This document shows, in pieces, positions 16,355 through 24,783 of a stretch of 64,000 nucleotides of DNA (positions are counted from its first letter, which is position 1; each line of letters begins with the position of its first letter). The DNA is from Herbiconiux moechotypicola (GTDB lineage Bacteria; Actinomycetota; Actinomycetes; Actinomycetales; Microbacteriaceae), in NCBI RefSeq assembly GCF_024979255.1, contig NZ_JANLCN010000005.1, forward strand, positions 186,001 through 250,000. The letters run 5' to 3'. Made by a program: the position numbers and the translations under genes. The notes beneath the pieces were generated by a model, which worked only from the letters and a program-made list of their open reading frames with translations, was not told the DNA's origin and did no database searches.

Positions 16355-17787
16355 GCACCCCCGTCAACTTCACCCCCACCATCGACCCCGAGAAGGGCCG
16401 CGACCTCACCCGCGAGGTCGCCTCCTTCGTGCTCGACACCCCGCGCGAGGCCGTGCCCGAGAACGTCGTGGCGCTCGCGAAGTCGTCCATCCTCGACGGT
16501 CTGGGCCTCGCGCTCTCCGGTTCGGTCGCCGAGTCGGGCCAGATCGTGAAGGGCTACCTCGAGGCCACCGGGGTCGTCGGCTCGGGCACCACCACCGTCA
16601 TCGGCACCGACCTCAAGGTCTCGCCCCGCTTCGCCGCCTTCGCCAACGGCGTCGCCATCCACGCCGACGACTACGACGACACCCAGCTCGCCGTGGCCGA
16701 GGACCGCGTCTACGGTCTGCTCACCCACCCCACCGCCCCGGCCCTGCCGGCGGCGCTCGCCGTCTCGGAGCAGCTCGGCGCAGGCGGCACCGAGCTGCTC
16801 ATGGCCTACCTCGTGGGCGTCGACGTGGAGTGCAAGATCGCCGAGGCCATCTCGCCCCGCCACTACCAGCACGGCTTCCACGCCACGGCCACCTGCGGCC
16901 CCTTCGCCAGCGCCAGCGCGGCGAGCCGCCTGCGCGGCTCCGACCTCGAGACCACGCAGCGCGCCCTCTCCATCGCGGGCAGCCAGTCGGCGGGTCTGCG
17001 CGAGAACTTCGGCACCATGACGAAGCCGTTCCACGCCGGCCGCGCCGCCGAGGCCGGCGTGGTGGCCACCGACTTCGCGCGGGCCGGCTGGAGCGCGAGC
17101 CCCGAGATCCTCGAGGCACCGCGCGGCTTCTTCCAGGCGGCGGGCGGCGGCTATGACGAGGCCGCCATCCGCGGTCAGCTCGGCCACCCGTGGACCTTCG
17201 CCGACCCCGGCGTCTCCATCAAGCCGCACCCCTCCGGCTCGCTCACCCACCCCGCCATGACCGAGATGCTGCGTCTCATCAAAGCGAACGACCTCCACAT
17301 CGACGACGTGAAGCACGTCAAGGTGGGCACCAACCACAACATGCCGAACGCCCTCATCCACCACCGGCCCGTGAACGAGCTGCAGGCCAAGTTCTCGATG
17401 GAGTTCTGCATGGCGATCCTGCTGCTCGAGCGCCGCGCGGGCCTGAACGAGTTCACCGACGAGGTGGTGAACCGGCCCGACGTGAAGGCCGCCATCGAGA
17501 AGGTCGAGTTCTGGGTGCACCCCGAGGCCGAGGCCGACGGTTACGCGAAGATGACGTCGATCATCGACATCGAGCTGAACGACGGCACCGTCATCTCGGG
17601 CCGCAGCGCCTTCGGCAAGGGCAGCCCGGCCGACCCGATGAGCTACGGCGAGGTGGCCGAGAAGTTCCGCGGCTGCGCCGAGTTCGCGGGGTGGGATGCG
17701 GGCAAGGCCGACGAGATCGTGGCGGTCGTCGCCGAGCTCGAGTCGCTCACCGACGTCGCGGCCCTCACCGCGCTCGTGAGCAGGTGA
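16351..17787 (+). CDS. MmgE/PrpD-family dehydratase/isomerase
   Basis: 478 residues, the normal family length. N-terminal all-helical domain (ALAKSSILDGLGLALSG, AFANGVAIHADDYDDTQ) and C-terminal domain (GVSIKPHPSGSLTHPAM, FSMEFCMAILLLERRAG) match the MmgE/PrpD family, which includes 2-methylcitrate dehydratase, cis-aconitate decarboxylase and iminodisuccinate epimerase. These enzymes act on di- and tricarboxylates. Here it probably dehydrates or epimerises the acid released by the amidases before the dehydrogenase at 21879 acts. No prpB/prpC genes are near, so a methylcitrate role is unlikely. Confidence 0.9.
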   Translation: MSTPVNFTPTIDPEKGRDLTREVASFVLDTPREAVPENVVALAKSSILDGLGLALSGSVAESGQIVKGYLEATGVVGSGTTTVIGTDLKVSPRFAAFANGVAIHADDYDDTQLAVAEDRVYGLLTHPTAPALPAALAVSEQLGAGGTELLMAYLVGVDVECKIAEAISPRHYQHGFHATATCGPFASASAASRLRGSDLETTQRALSIAGSQSAGLRENFGTMTKPFHAGRAAEAGVVATDFARAGWSASPEILEAPRGFFQAAGGGYDEAAIRGQLGHPWTFADPGVSIKPHPSGSLTHPAMTEMLRLIKANDLHIDDVKHVKVGTNHNMPNALIHHRPVNELQAKFSMEFCMAILLLERRAGLNEFTDEVVNRPDVKAAIEKVEFWVHPEAEADGYAKMTSIIDIELNDGTVISGRSAFGKGSPADPMSYGEVAEKFRGCAEFAGWDAGKADEIVAVVAELESLTDVAALTALVSR

Positions 17788-19292
17788 GCGCCGTGCACGA
17801 CCCCGCCCGCGACACGGCGCGCGACCCGGCTCACGACTCCGAGGCCGCCCTCACGGCGCTCGAGGACGCGGTGCGGCGCGAGCTCGACATCACCGCCTAC
17901 CCCCGCCCCGAGTGGCTCACCGCCCAGGAGTTCGCCGGCCGACCGGTGCGCGACGTGCTCATCGTGGGCGGCGGCCAGGGCGGCCTCACCGCCGCCTTCG
18001 CCCTGCGCCGCCGCGCCATCACCAACGTCGAGATCGTCGACACCGCGCCCGCCGGCAAGGAGGGCCCCTGGGTCACCTACGCCCGCATGCACACCCTCCG
18101 CACCCCGAAGGGCCTCACCGGCCCCGACCAGGGCCTGCCGAGCCTCACCCCCGAGAGCTGGTACCGCGCCCGCTTCGGCGACACGGCCTGGAACGACCTC
18201 GTGCACATCGACCGGCACCACTGGCAGGAGTACCTCGGCTGGTATCGACGGGTGACGGATGCGCGGGTGCGCAACGAGACCACGGTCACCTCGATCACGC
18301 CCGCGGCGCTCGAGCCCGGAGCCCCGCTCGCGGTGCAGCTCGACACCCCCGACGGCCCCGAGACGGTGTTCGCCCGCCGTGTGGTGCTCGCCACCGGCCT
18401 CGCCGGCAACGGCGCCTGGACGGCACCCGCCTTCATCCGCGAGGCGCTCCCCGAGGGGCGCTACAACCACACCGGCGAGGAGCTCGACTTCAGCGCCTTC
18501 GCCGGCAAGCGGCTGGGCGTGCTCGGCGGCGGCGCCTCGGCCTTCGACTACGCGGCCTCCGCGCTGGAGGCGGGAGCCGCCTCCGTCGACCTGTTCTACC
18601 GCCGCGCCGAGATCCCGCGCGTGAACCCGTTCCGCTGGATGGAGTTCTACGCCTTCGGCGCGCACTTCCCCGACCTGCCCGACGCCGACAAGTGGCGCTA
18701 CACGGTGCGCTTCAACCAGACCAACCAGCCGCCGCCCCAGCCCACCTGGTACCGCTGCATGCGGCATGAGACGTTCACGCCGCACACGGGCTCCCCGTGG
18801 ACCTCGATCGGGCTGGGGGCCGACGACCGCATCCGGGTCACCACCCCCGAGGCCTCGTTCGAGTTCGACCACGTGATCGCCGCGACCGGCCCCACCGTCG
18901 ACCTCGCCGCGCGCCCCGAGCTGGCCGAGCTCGCACCCCGGGTGGCCCTCTGGCGGCACCGCTTCACCCCGCCGGCCGAGTGGCAGGATGCGTCGTTGCT
19001 CGACTACCCCTACCTCGGTTCGGGCTTCGAGTTCGTGGCCCGTGAGCCGGGTCGGGCATCCTGGGTCACCCGGGTGAGCGACTTCACCTACGGCGCCCGG
19101 CTCTCGATGGGCCTGAACGGCAACATGAACTCGGGGCTCGGAGCCGGCGGCAGACGGCTCGCCGACGCGCTCAGCCGCTCGCTCTTCCTCGAAGATAGAG
19201 AGGCGTTCTTCGACAGCTACCGTGCTTTCGACGTGCGCGAGCTGGTCGATCTCGGCCGGCCCGCCGACGCCGCCCTTCCCGAGGTCGACTGA
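17784..19292 (+). CDS. FAD/NAD(P)-dependent monooxygenase-like oxidoreductase
   Basis: About 502 residues. Two dinucleotide-binding folds are visible: VLIVGGGQGGLTAAFAL near residue 60 (FAD) and LGVLGGGASAFDYAASAL near residue 248 (NADPH), as in flavin-containing and Baeyer-Villiger monooxygenases and related lysine/ornithine hydroxylases. The consensus FMO fingerprint is not evident, so the reaction is uncertain. The GTG at 17784 overlaps the previous stop; a second GTG at 17793 is an alternative. The roughly 45-residue polar N-terminus (VHDPARDTARDPAHDSE) precedes the fold. It is the last gene in the unbroken overlap chain; a 40-bp gap follows. Confidence 0.82.
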   Translation: MSAVHDPARDTARDPAHDSEAALTALEDAVRRELDITAYPRPEWLTAQEFAGRPVRDVLIVGGGQGGLTAAFALRRRAITNVEIVDTAPAGKEGPWVTYARMHTLRTPKGLTGPDQGLPSLTPESWYRARFGDTAWNDLVHIDRHHWQEYLGWYRRVTDARVRNETTVTSITPAALEPGAPLAVQLDTPDGPETVFARRVVLATGLAGNGAWTAPAFIREALPEGRYNHTGEELDFSAFAGKRLGVLGGGASAFDYAASALEAGAASVDLFYRRAEIPRVNPFRWMEFYAFGAHFPDLPDADKWRYTVRFNQTNQPPPQPTWYRCMRHETFTPHTGSPWTSIGLGADDRIRVTTPEASFEFDHVIAATGPTVDLAARPELAELAPRVALWRHRFTPPAEWQDASLLDYPYLGSGFEFVAREPGRASWVTRVSDFTYGARLSMGLNGNMNSGLGAGGRRLADALSRSLFLEDREAFFDSYRAFDVRELVDLGRPADAALPEVD

Positions 19293-19332
19293 TCACCCGT
19301 CGGTCGACCGACCCGAGTACCGAGGAGTTCCG

Positions 19333-20232
19333 ATGCGCGACCTGGTGGGCTACGGCCGCAACCGCCCCGATCCGCACTGGCCGGGTGATGCCCGCATCGC
19401 CGTCAACATCACCATCAACGTGGAGGAGGGCGCCGAGGACAACGTCGAGGACGGCTTCGACCACAGCGAGTCGCCACTGACGGACGGGGGCACCGCGGGT
19501 GCCGACGTGCCCGGCCGCGACCTGGCGGGGGAGTCGATGATGGCCTACGGCTCGCGCGTGGGGTTCTGGCGGCTGCAGCGTCTGCTCGAGGAGCGGGGCC
19601 TGCCCGCCACCATCTCGGCCTGCGCGGTGGCGCTGGAGTACAACCCGCAGATCGCGGTGCACTCCCGCTTCGCCGGCTACGACCTGCTCGGCCACGGCTA
19701 CCGCTACACCAAGCACTACCTGCTCGACGAGGAGGAGGAGCGCGCTCACCTGAAGCTCGCCCTCGCCAGCTTCAAGAGCATCTGGGGCAGCGTGCCCGAC
19801 GGCTGGTACTGCCGCTACGGGCCGAGCGAGTCGACACGCTCGCTGCTGGTGGAGAACGGCTTTCTCTACGACTCGGATGCGTACGACGACGAGCTGCCGT
19901 ACTGGACGCCGGTGGGAGGCCGCAAGCACCTCGTGATTCCGCACACCTTCTCGAACAACGACAACAAGTTCGCGAAGGGCTGGTGGTCGACGAGCGACGA
20001 CATGTTCACCTACCTCAAAGACGCCTTCGACGTGATGTATGCCGAGGGCGCGCGCTCGCCCGGCATGATGATGGTGAGCCTGCACCCGCGGGTGAGCGGG
20101 CATGCCGCCCGCGCGGCCGGGGTGGCGCGCTTTCTCGACTACGTGCAGGGGCACGAGTCGGTGTGGTGGGCGCGCCGGGCCGACATCGCGCGGCACTGGT
20201 ACGAGAACTTTCCGCCGGAGATCGCACGATGA
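19333..20232 (+). CDS. PuuE/imidase-like CE4-fold hydrolase
   Basis: 299 residues. The start MRDLVGYGRNRPDPHWPGD and AVNITINVEEGAED are almost a signature of PuuE allantoinases and bacterial imidases, which open cyclic ureides or imides without being deacetylases. Later segments (GYDLLGHGYRYTKHYLL, GWYCRYGPSESTRSLL, YDSDAYDDELPYW, SLHPRVSGH) fit the same branch. It has GAGGAG 6 nt before the ATG. There is no signal peptide. With two amidases upstream, a cyclic imide or lactam ring-opening step is the most natural role; allantoin itself is less likely because no other clear allantoin-utilisation gene except the AllA-like cupin is present. Confidence 0.88.
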   Translation: MRDLVGYGRNRPDPHWPGDARIAVNITINVEEGAEDNVEDGFDHSESPLTDGGTAGADVPGRDLAGESMMAYGSRVGFWRLQRLLEERGLPATISACAVALEYNPQIAVHSRFAGYDLLGHGYRYTKHYLLDEEEERAHLKLALASFKSIWGSVPDGWYCRYGPSESTRSLLVENGFLYDSDAYDDELPYWTPVGGRKHLVIPHTFSNNDNKFAKGWWSTSDDMFTYLKDAFDVMYAEGARSPGMMMVSLHPRVSGHAARAAGVARFLDYVQGHESVWWARRADIARHWYENFPPEIAR

Positions 20233-20245
20233 GGGGGCCGGCGCT

Positions 20246-21844
20246 GTGAGAGTCGTCGTCGCGGGCGGGCTCGTGCTCACGGCCGACCACGGGTCGACCG
20301 CCGAGCTCGACCTGCTCGTCGACGACGGCGTCATCGTGGCGACGGGCCCCTGGGGTTCGTTCGCCGCGGCCGACGGCTCGGTGCAGGCCGAGGTGATCGA
20401 CGCATCCGGATGTCTCGTGACTCCCGGCTTCGTCAACGGCCACACCCATAGCCACTCCGGCATACTCAAGGGCATCGCCCGTGAGTGGACCCTCGAACAC
20501 TCCCTCACCCACGGCGCCTGGATGGCCTCCGCCCGCTCCGACGAGCTCACCCGCCTCTCCGCCCTCCTCACCGCCACCGAACTCCTCTCCTCCGGCTGCA
20601 CCGCCCTCTTCGACCTCCACTCCCGCACCCCCACCCCCACCCTCGAAGCCATCCACCTCACCGCCACCGCCTACGCCACCACCGGCATCCGCGCCACCCT
20701 CGCCCCCATGGTCTCCGACCGCCCCCTCCCCGCCTCCCTCCCCTTCCTCCACCAAGGCTGCGGCGATCCGGGCATCCCCTCGTCCCCCTCGCAGCCGGTT
20801 GATTCCGACCAAGCTGGGGAGTTGGGGGTTGGGGGTCCCGGTGTGGCGGGCGTCCTCGGGCAGGACCCCCAACCCCCAACTCCCCAGCGCCCCCCCGAAC
20901 AACCAAACACGGCACACATCCTCGAAACCTGCACCGCCCTCATCGAATCCTGGCCCTACGACCCGACCTTCCTCACCCCCGCCCTAGCCCCCACGATCCC
21001 CGCCCACTGCACCCCCACCCTCACCCAAGGCCTCGCGACCCTGGCCCGCTCCCACGACCTCCGCCTCCACACCCACCTGGCCGAGTCCAAGCCCCAGGCC
21101 CTGGCCGGCGAACACTACTTCGGTCGCTCCATCACGGCCGAGCTCGACCGTCTCGGCGTGCTCGGCCCGTGGCTCACGGCCGCGCATTCCATCTGGACGA
21201 GCCCGGCCGACAACGAGCTGCTGGGCTCTGCCGGGGTGACCGCGGTGACGGTTCCGGCGAGCAACCTGCGCCTGGGTTCGGGGGTGCAGGACTCACGGGG
21301 GCTGCTCGACGCCGGTGTGGGGCTCGCGATCGGCACCGACGGGGCGAACTCCTCGGACGCGCTCGACATGGTGGACGGCATCCGGCTCACCGCTCTGCTC
21401 TCGCGGGTGTCGGAGCGACCGGCAGGGGAGTGGCTGACGGTGCAGGAGGTGCTGCGCGCGGCGACGGCCGGTGGCGCGGCGGCGCTCGGGCGCGCAGACG
21501 ACCTCGGGGTGATCGCGCCGGGTTTCGCGGCCGACCTGGTGCTGCACGATCTCTCGGCGGTCACCTACGTTCCGCGCACCGATGTGCTCAACCAGCTCGT
21601 GACCGCCGGGCGTGCCGTCGACGTGCGCACGGTGCTCGTGGCGGGGCGCGTCGTCTACGACCGCGGCGCGTGGCCCGGGCTCGACGTGCCCGCGCTTCGC
21701 GCGCGGGCCACGGAGCTCGCCGCCGAGTACCTCGAGCGGGCCGCCCCCGCCCGCGCCGAGAGCACGACGCTCCTCGAGGCCTCCGCCGACTCGCTCGCCG
21801 CCGCCCGCCGGGCCCCGTGGCACACGCGACGACTTCTCCCCTAG
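20246..21844 (+). CDS. Amidohydrolase, guanine/8-oxoguanine-deaminase-like, with insertion
   Basis: About 532 residues from a GTG 13 bp after the previous stop. Metal ligands are intact: HTHSHS (near residue 62), LRLHTHLAE, TAAHSIWTS and IGTDGANSSD. This is the mononuclear deaminase branch (cytosine, guanine, 8-oxoguanine, aminotriazine). Between PLPASLPFL and TAHILETC is a Gly/Pro/Asp/Gln-rich stretch of roughly 50 residues not expected in the fold; it contains a 26-bp-arm DNA palindrome in frame. The DNA from about 20455 to 21115 is also extremely C-rich on this strand, with TCC, CTC and ACC codons, unlike its surroundings. Whether the enzyme still folds well is open, although the frame is uninterrupted. 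Confidence 0.85.
   Translation: MRVVVAGGLVLTADHGSTAELDLLVDDGVIVATGPWGSFAAADGSVQAEVIDASGCLVTPGFVNGHTHSHSGILKGIAREWTLEHSLTHGAWMASARSDELTRLSALLTATELLSSGCTALFDLHSRTPTPTLEAIHLTATAYATTGIRATLAPMVSDRPLPASLPFLHQGCGDPGIPSSPSQPVDSDQAGELGVGGPGVAGVLGQDPQPPTPQRPPEQPNTAHILETCTALIESWPYDPTFLTPALAPTIPAHCTPTLTQGLATLARSHDLRLHTHLAESKPQALAGEHYFGRSITAELDRLGVLGPWLTAAHSIWTSPADNELLGSAGVTAVTVPASNLRLGSGVQDSRGLLDAGVGLAIGTDGANSSDALDMVDGIRLTALLSRVSERPAGEWLTVQEVLRAATAGGAAALGRADDLGVIAPGFAADLVLHDLSAVTYVPRTDVLNQLVTAGRAVDVRTVLVAGRVVYDRGAWPGLDVPALRARATELAAEYLERAAPARAESTTLLEASADSLAAARRAPWHTRRLLP
20813..20888. repeat. Long palindrome inserted in frame inside an amidohydrolase gene
   Basis: Perfect 26-bp arms 20813-20838 (beginning GCTGGGGAGTTGGGGG) and 20863-20888 with a 24-bp loop. 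The element is translated as low-complexity GELGVGGPG ... QDPQPPTPQ sequence between two conserved segments of the enzyme. The flanks hold a second, shorter inverted pair (GGCTGCG near 20756 and CGCAGCC near 20791). It looks like a palindromic element tolerated in a surface loop. Confidence 0.85.
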
Positions 21845-21878
21845 CCGCACCACCCGCTCACCCCATCCGAGGACACCC

Positions 21879-22928
21879 ATGCGCACCCACATCATCGACG
21901 TCATCCCCGGCGACGGCATCGGCCAGGAGGTGGTGCCGCCGGCGCTCGCCTGCGTCGACGCCCTCGCCGACCGCTTCGGCTTCGCGGTGGAGTGGCGGCA
22001 CCGCGACTGGGGCTCCGAGCTCTACCGCTCCACCGGCGCCATGATGCCGGCCGACGCGCTCGACCTCATGGCCACCGCCGACGCCATCCTGCTCGGAGCC
22101 GTCGGGGCGCCCGACATCCCCGACGACGTCACCCTGTGGGGCCTGCTCATCCCCATCCGCCGCCGCTTCGAGCAGTACGTCAACCTGCGGCCCACCCGGC
22201 TGTTCGACGGGGTGCGCAGCCCGCTCGCGCATCCCGAGGGTCTCGACCTCGTGATCGTGCGCGAGAACGTGGAGGGCGAGTACTCGGAGGTGGGCGGCCG
22301 CTTCAACCGTGGCCTCGAAGGCGAGCTCGCCGTGCAGGAGGCGGTGTTCACCCGGGCCGGCATCGAGCGGGTCACCCGCTTCGCGGCCGACCTCGCCCGC
22401 CGTCGCAAAGGGAGGCTGACCTCGGCGACGAAGTCGAACGGCATCATCCACACGATGCCGTTCTGGGACCAGGTGGTGGCCGAGACCGTCGCCGCCGAGT
22501 TCCCCGAGGTGCAGCTGCGCAGCGTGCTCATCGACGCGCTCGCCGCCGAACTGGTGCTGAAGCCGGCCCGCAACGACGTGATCGTGGCATCGAACCTGTT
22601 CGGCGACATCCTCTCCGACATCGCCGCGGCCACGGGCGGCTCGATCGGAATCGCACCGAGCGGCAACCTCAACCCGGAGCGCCGCCACCCCTCGCTGTTC
22701 GAGCCGGTGCACGGCTCGGCACCCGACATCGCGGGGCAGGGCATCGCCAACCCGCTGGCCACCATCTGGGCCGCGGCGATGATGCTCGAGCACCTCGGAG
22801 AGACCGAGGCCGCCGCCGCGCTCGAGCAGGCGCTCGCCGACACTCTCGCCGCTGGCGTCGCCACGGGCGACATCGGCGGCACCGCCGGCACCACCGAGTT
22901 CGCCGGGGCCGTGCTCGCGCGGCTGTAG
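21879..22928 (+). CDS. Tartrate/D-malate dehydrogenase-like (isopropylmalate dehydrogenase family)
   Basis: 349 residues. Family features: VIPGDGIGQEVVPP at the N-terminus, GAVGAPDIPDDVTLWGLLIPIRR, the VNLRPTRLFDG and IVRENVEGEYSEVGG substrate loops, KSNGIIHTMPFW, and SNLFGDILSDIAA with EPVHGSAPDIAGQG. The LWGLLIPIRR(R)FEQYVNLRP form is typical of the tartrate/D-malate dehydrogenase branch rather than LeuB or Icd. It would oxidatively decarboxylate a 2-hydroxy-dicarboxylate using NAD+, feeding pyruvate or another keto acid into metabolism. A CCGAGGAC element precedes the ATG at 21879. Confidence 0.9.
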   Translation: MRTHIIDVIPGDGIGQEVVPPALACVDALADRFGFAVEWRHRDWGSELYRSTGAMMPADALDLMATADAILLGAVGAPDIPDDVTLWGLLIPIRRRFEQYVNLRPTRLFDGVRSPLAHPEGLDLVIVRENVEGEYSEVGGRFNRGLEGELAVQEAVFTRAGIERVTRFAADLARRRKGRLTSATKSNGIIHTMPFWDQVVAETVAAEFPEVQLRSVLIDALAAELVLKPARNDVIVASNLFGDILSDIAAATGGSIGIAPSGNLNPERRHPSLFEPVHGSAPDIAGQGIANPLATIWAAAMMLEHLGETEAAAALEQALADTLAAGVATGDIGGTAGTTEFAGAVLARL

Positions 22929-22938
22929 CCTGGGGCGC

Positions 22939-23682
22939 ATGCAGAGAGATTCCTCGCACGTGTCTGACAAGGTGTCGCTGGATGACCGGCTCCGCGACGT
23001 GTGGCGGCGCGCGGCCGAGGAGGGCACCTCGATGCCGGGGGAGTCGACCCTCGCCCTCGACCTCGAGATGAGCCGGCCCGCCGTGCGGGAGGCGCTCGTG
23101 CGGCTGGAGGAGCGCGGCTACATCCGGCGCCGCAAGGGCGCCGACACGGTGGTGAACACGTCGCTCCTGAACATCCCGGCACGGTTCGACCGCCAGGTGG
23201 ACAAGCTCGAGCTGATCCGGTCGACCGGGCGCGATCCGGGGGTGGAGGTGCTCTCTCACGAGATCACGCCGATCACCGTCGATGAGGCCGTCGAGTTCGA
23301 GGTCGCACCCGGCACCCCGGTGCTCCGCCTCACCAAGCTCTGGACGGCCGACGGGAGGCCCGTCATGCTGGCCCGGGACTGCGTGCCGCTCGCCGGTCGG
23401 CGAGCCGTCGGCTACGACCCCTCCGAGTCGATCTTCAGCCTCGCCCTGTCGCTCGGTCACGAGCACATCGAGTGGGAGGTGGTCTGGCCGGGCGCCGACG
23501 TGCTGAGCGAGGCCGATGCCCGGGCGCTCGGCCGTCCCGAAGGCGAGGCGGTGCTCACGGTCGAGCTCACGGGGGTGGGCCGCTCCGGTCGCACGGGCTA
23601 CTGGTCGTCGGAACTGCACGTGAAGGGCGCCCTGCGCTACGCCATGGTGCGCTCGGTGAAGGTCGACCGCGGCGAGCGCTGA
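22939..23682 (+). CDS. GntR-family regulator, HutC/UTRA type
   Basis: 247 residues: winged helix in the first ~75 residues (LRDVWRRAAEEGTSMPGEST, ALDLEMSRPAVREALVRLEE, GYIRRRKGADTVV) and a UTRA ligand-binding domain (VLRLTKLWTADGRPVMLARD, LTVELTGVGRSGRTGYWSS). A TAGCCT hexamer at 22926-22931 ends 7 nt before the ATG, so besides read-through from the operon it can have its own leaderless promoter. It is followed by the two-site operator at 23707-23738 before the luciferase-like operon, and near-identical sites precede the binding-protein gene at 29689; both are its probable targets. Confidence 0.92.
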   Translation: MQRDSSHVSDKVSLDDRLRDVWRRAAEEGTSMPGESTLALDLEMSRPAVREALVRLEERGYIRRRKGADTVVNTSLLNIPARFDRQVDKLELIRSTGRDPGVEVLSHEITPITVDEAVEFEVAPGTPVLRLTKLWTADGRPVMLARDCVPLAGRRAVGYDPSESIFSLALSLGHEHIEWEVVWPGADVLSEADARALGRPEGEAVLTVELTGVGRSGRTGYWSSELHVKGALRYAMVRSVKVDRGER

Positions 23683-23706
23683 CCGGCTGCACTTCCGTGT
23701 GCAACC

Positions 23707-23738
23707 TGTCTTACATGTGATACTCTCTTTGTAAGACA
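23707..23738. promoter_or_regulatory. Paired TGT-N3-ACA operator upstream of luciferase-like operon
   Basis: TGTCTTACA (23707-23715) and TGTAAGACA (23730-23738) are perfect inverted copies of each other, start 23 bp apart, and each is a TGT-N3-ACA half-palindrome. A GATACT hexamer (23719-23724) between them could be a -10. The second site ends 13 bp before the ATG at 23752, so bound regulator would block transcription. The adjacent UTRA-type GntR is the natural candidate. Confidence 0.65.
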
Positions 23739-23751
23739 TGAGGGGAGCGCG

Positions 23752-24783
23752 ATGAGCGACAGGATCGACCACGGCATCCTCGACCAGCAGTGGGGCGTGC
23801 GCGGCCAGAGCGACGCAGAACAACTGCGTAAGACACTCGACGACGCCCTGCTCGCCGAGGAGCTGGGCTACGACTCCTACCTCCTCGGGGAGCACCACCT
23901 GGCGAAGCCCGCCGAGGCGTTCTCCTCGCGCATCCCGTGGCCCGAGCTGGTGGTGTCGCACCTGGCCGCCCTCACCGACTCGCTGCGCATCGGCACCGGG
24001 GTGAAGGTGCTCTCGCTCGACGCCGCCTGGCGCACGGCGGAGATGATGCTCACGCTCGACCTGGTGACAGGAGGCCGAGCTCTCTTCGGTCTCGGTGCGG
24101 GCGGCGACGAGCCCGAGATCTTCCGCGACGCGGCGGTGGGGGCGGATGCGCGGCGGTGGCTCTTCCGCGACCGCCTCGGCGAGCTCCTCGAGCTGCTGCG
24201 CAGTGACGGGCGGTCGGCCTTCTCGCGTGAGCTCTCCCCGGTCGGAGACGCCGCTTCGCTCGTGTCGCGCATCCTGGTGGCGGCCCGCGACGACGAGACG
24301 ATCGCGCTGGCCGCCCGCGAGCAGCTCGGCTTCGTGATGGGTCAGGCCGAACCCGCCGCCACCTCGCTGCAGTACGCCGACCGCTATCGCGCCCACGGCG
24401 GAACCGGCGAGGTGCGGCTGGTGCGCATCGTGCACGTCGCCGCGACCGACGCGCTCGCGCTCGAGTCGGTCACCCCGGCGTACCGGCTCTACTCCTCGTA
24501 CTTCCTCGGCCTCCGCTACTACCAGGAGGCGGTGGCGCGGCTGTACCCCACCCCGATGCCGGTCGACCTCGCCGACGGACTCGACCGGATGTGCTTCGTC
24601 GTCGGCGGCCCCGAGCGGGTGGCGCGCCGCCTCGCCGAGGAGGGTCGGGCCTCGGGTGCGTCGCGCATAGACATACTCGTCGACATCCCCGGGCTGAGCA
24701 CCGCCCAGCGCCACGAGTCCCTGCGTCTGTTCGCCCGCGAGGTCGCCCCGGCCCTGCGGCCCGCTCTCGAAAGGATCCCCTGA
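23752..24783 (+). CDS. Luciferase-like (LLM) flavin-dependent monooxygenase 1
   Basis: 343 residues of the bacterial-luciferase TIM-barrel type: YDSYLLGEHHLAKPAEAF, LAALTDSLRIGTGVKVLSL, AEMMLTLDLVTGGRALFGLGAG are the usual flavin and substrate loop regions. Family members use FMNH2 or F420 for oxygenation or ring cleavage, including of pyrimidines and alkanesulfonates. It is the first gene of a four-gene operon under the TGT-N3-ACA operator, with AGGGGAG upstream of the ATG. Its stop shares one base with the next start (TGATG). Confidence 0.88.
   Translation: MSDRIDHGILDQQWGVRGQSDAEQLRKTLDDALLAEELGYDSYLLGEHHLAKPAEAFSSRIPWPELVVSHLAALTDSLRIGTGVKVLSLDAAWRTAEMMLTLDLVTGGRALFGLGAGGDEPEIFRDAAVGADARRWLFRDRLGELLELLRSDGRSAFSRELSPVGDAASLVSRILVAARDDETIALAAREQLGFVMGQAEPAATSLQYADRYRAHGGTGEVRLVRIVHVAATDALALESVTPAYRLYSSYFLGLRYYQEAVARLYPTPMPVDLADGLDRMCFVVGGPERVARRLAEEGRASGASRIDILVDIPGLSTAQRHESLRLFAREVAPALRPALERIP

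Noticed and set aside
16351-22928. Methylcitrate (propionate) cycle interpretation of the MmgE/PrpD gene and the dehydrogenase
   Set aside because: No methylcitrate synthase or methylisocitrate lyase is present; the neighbours are amide- and ring-processing enzymes.
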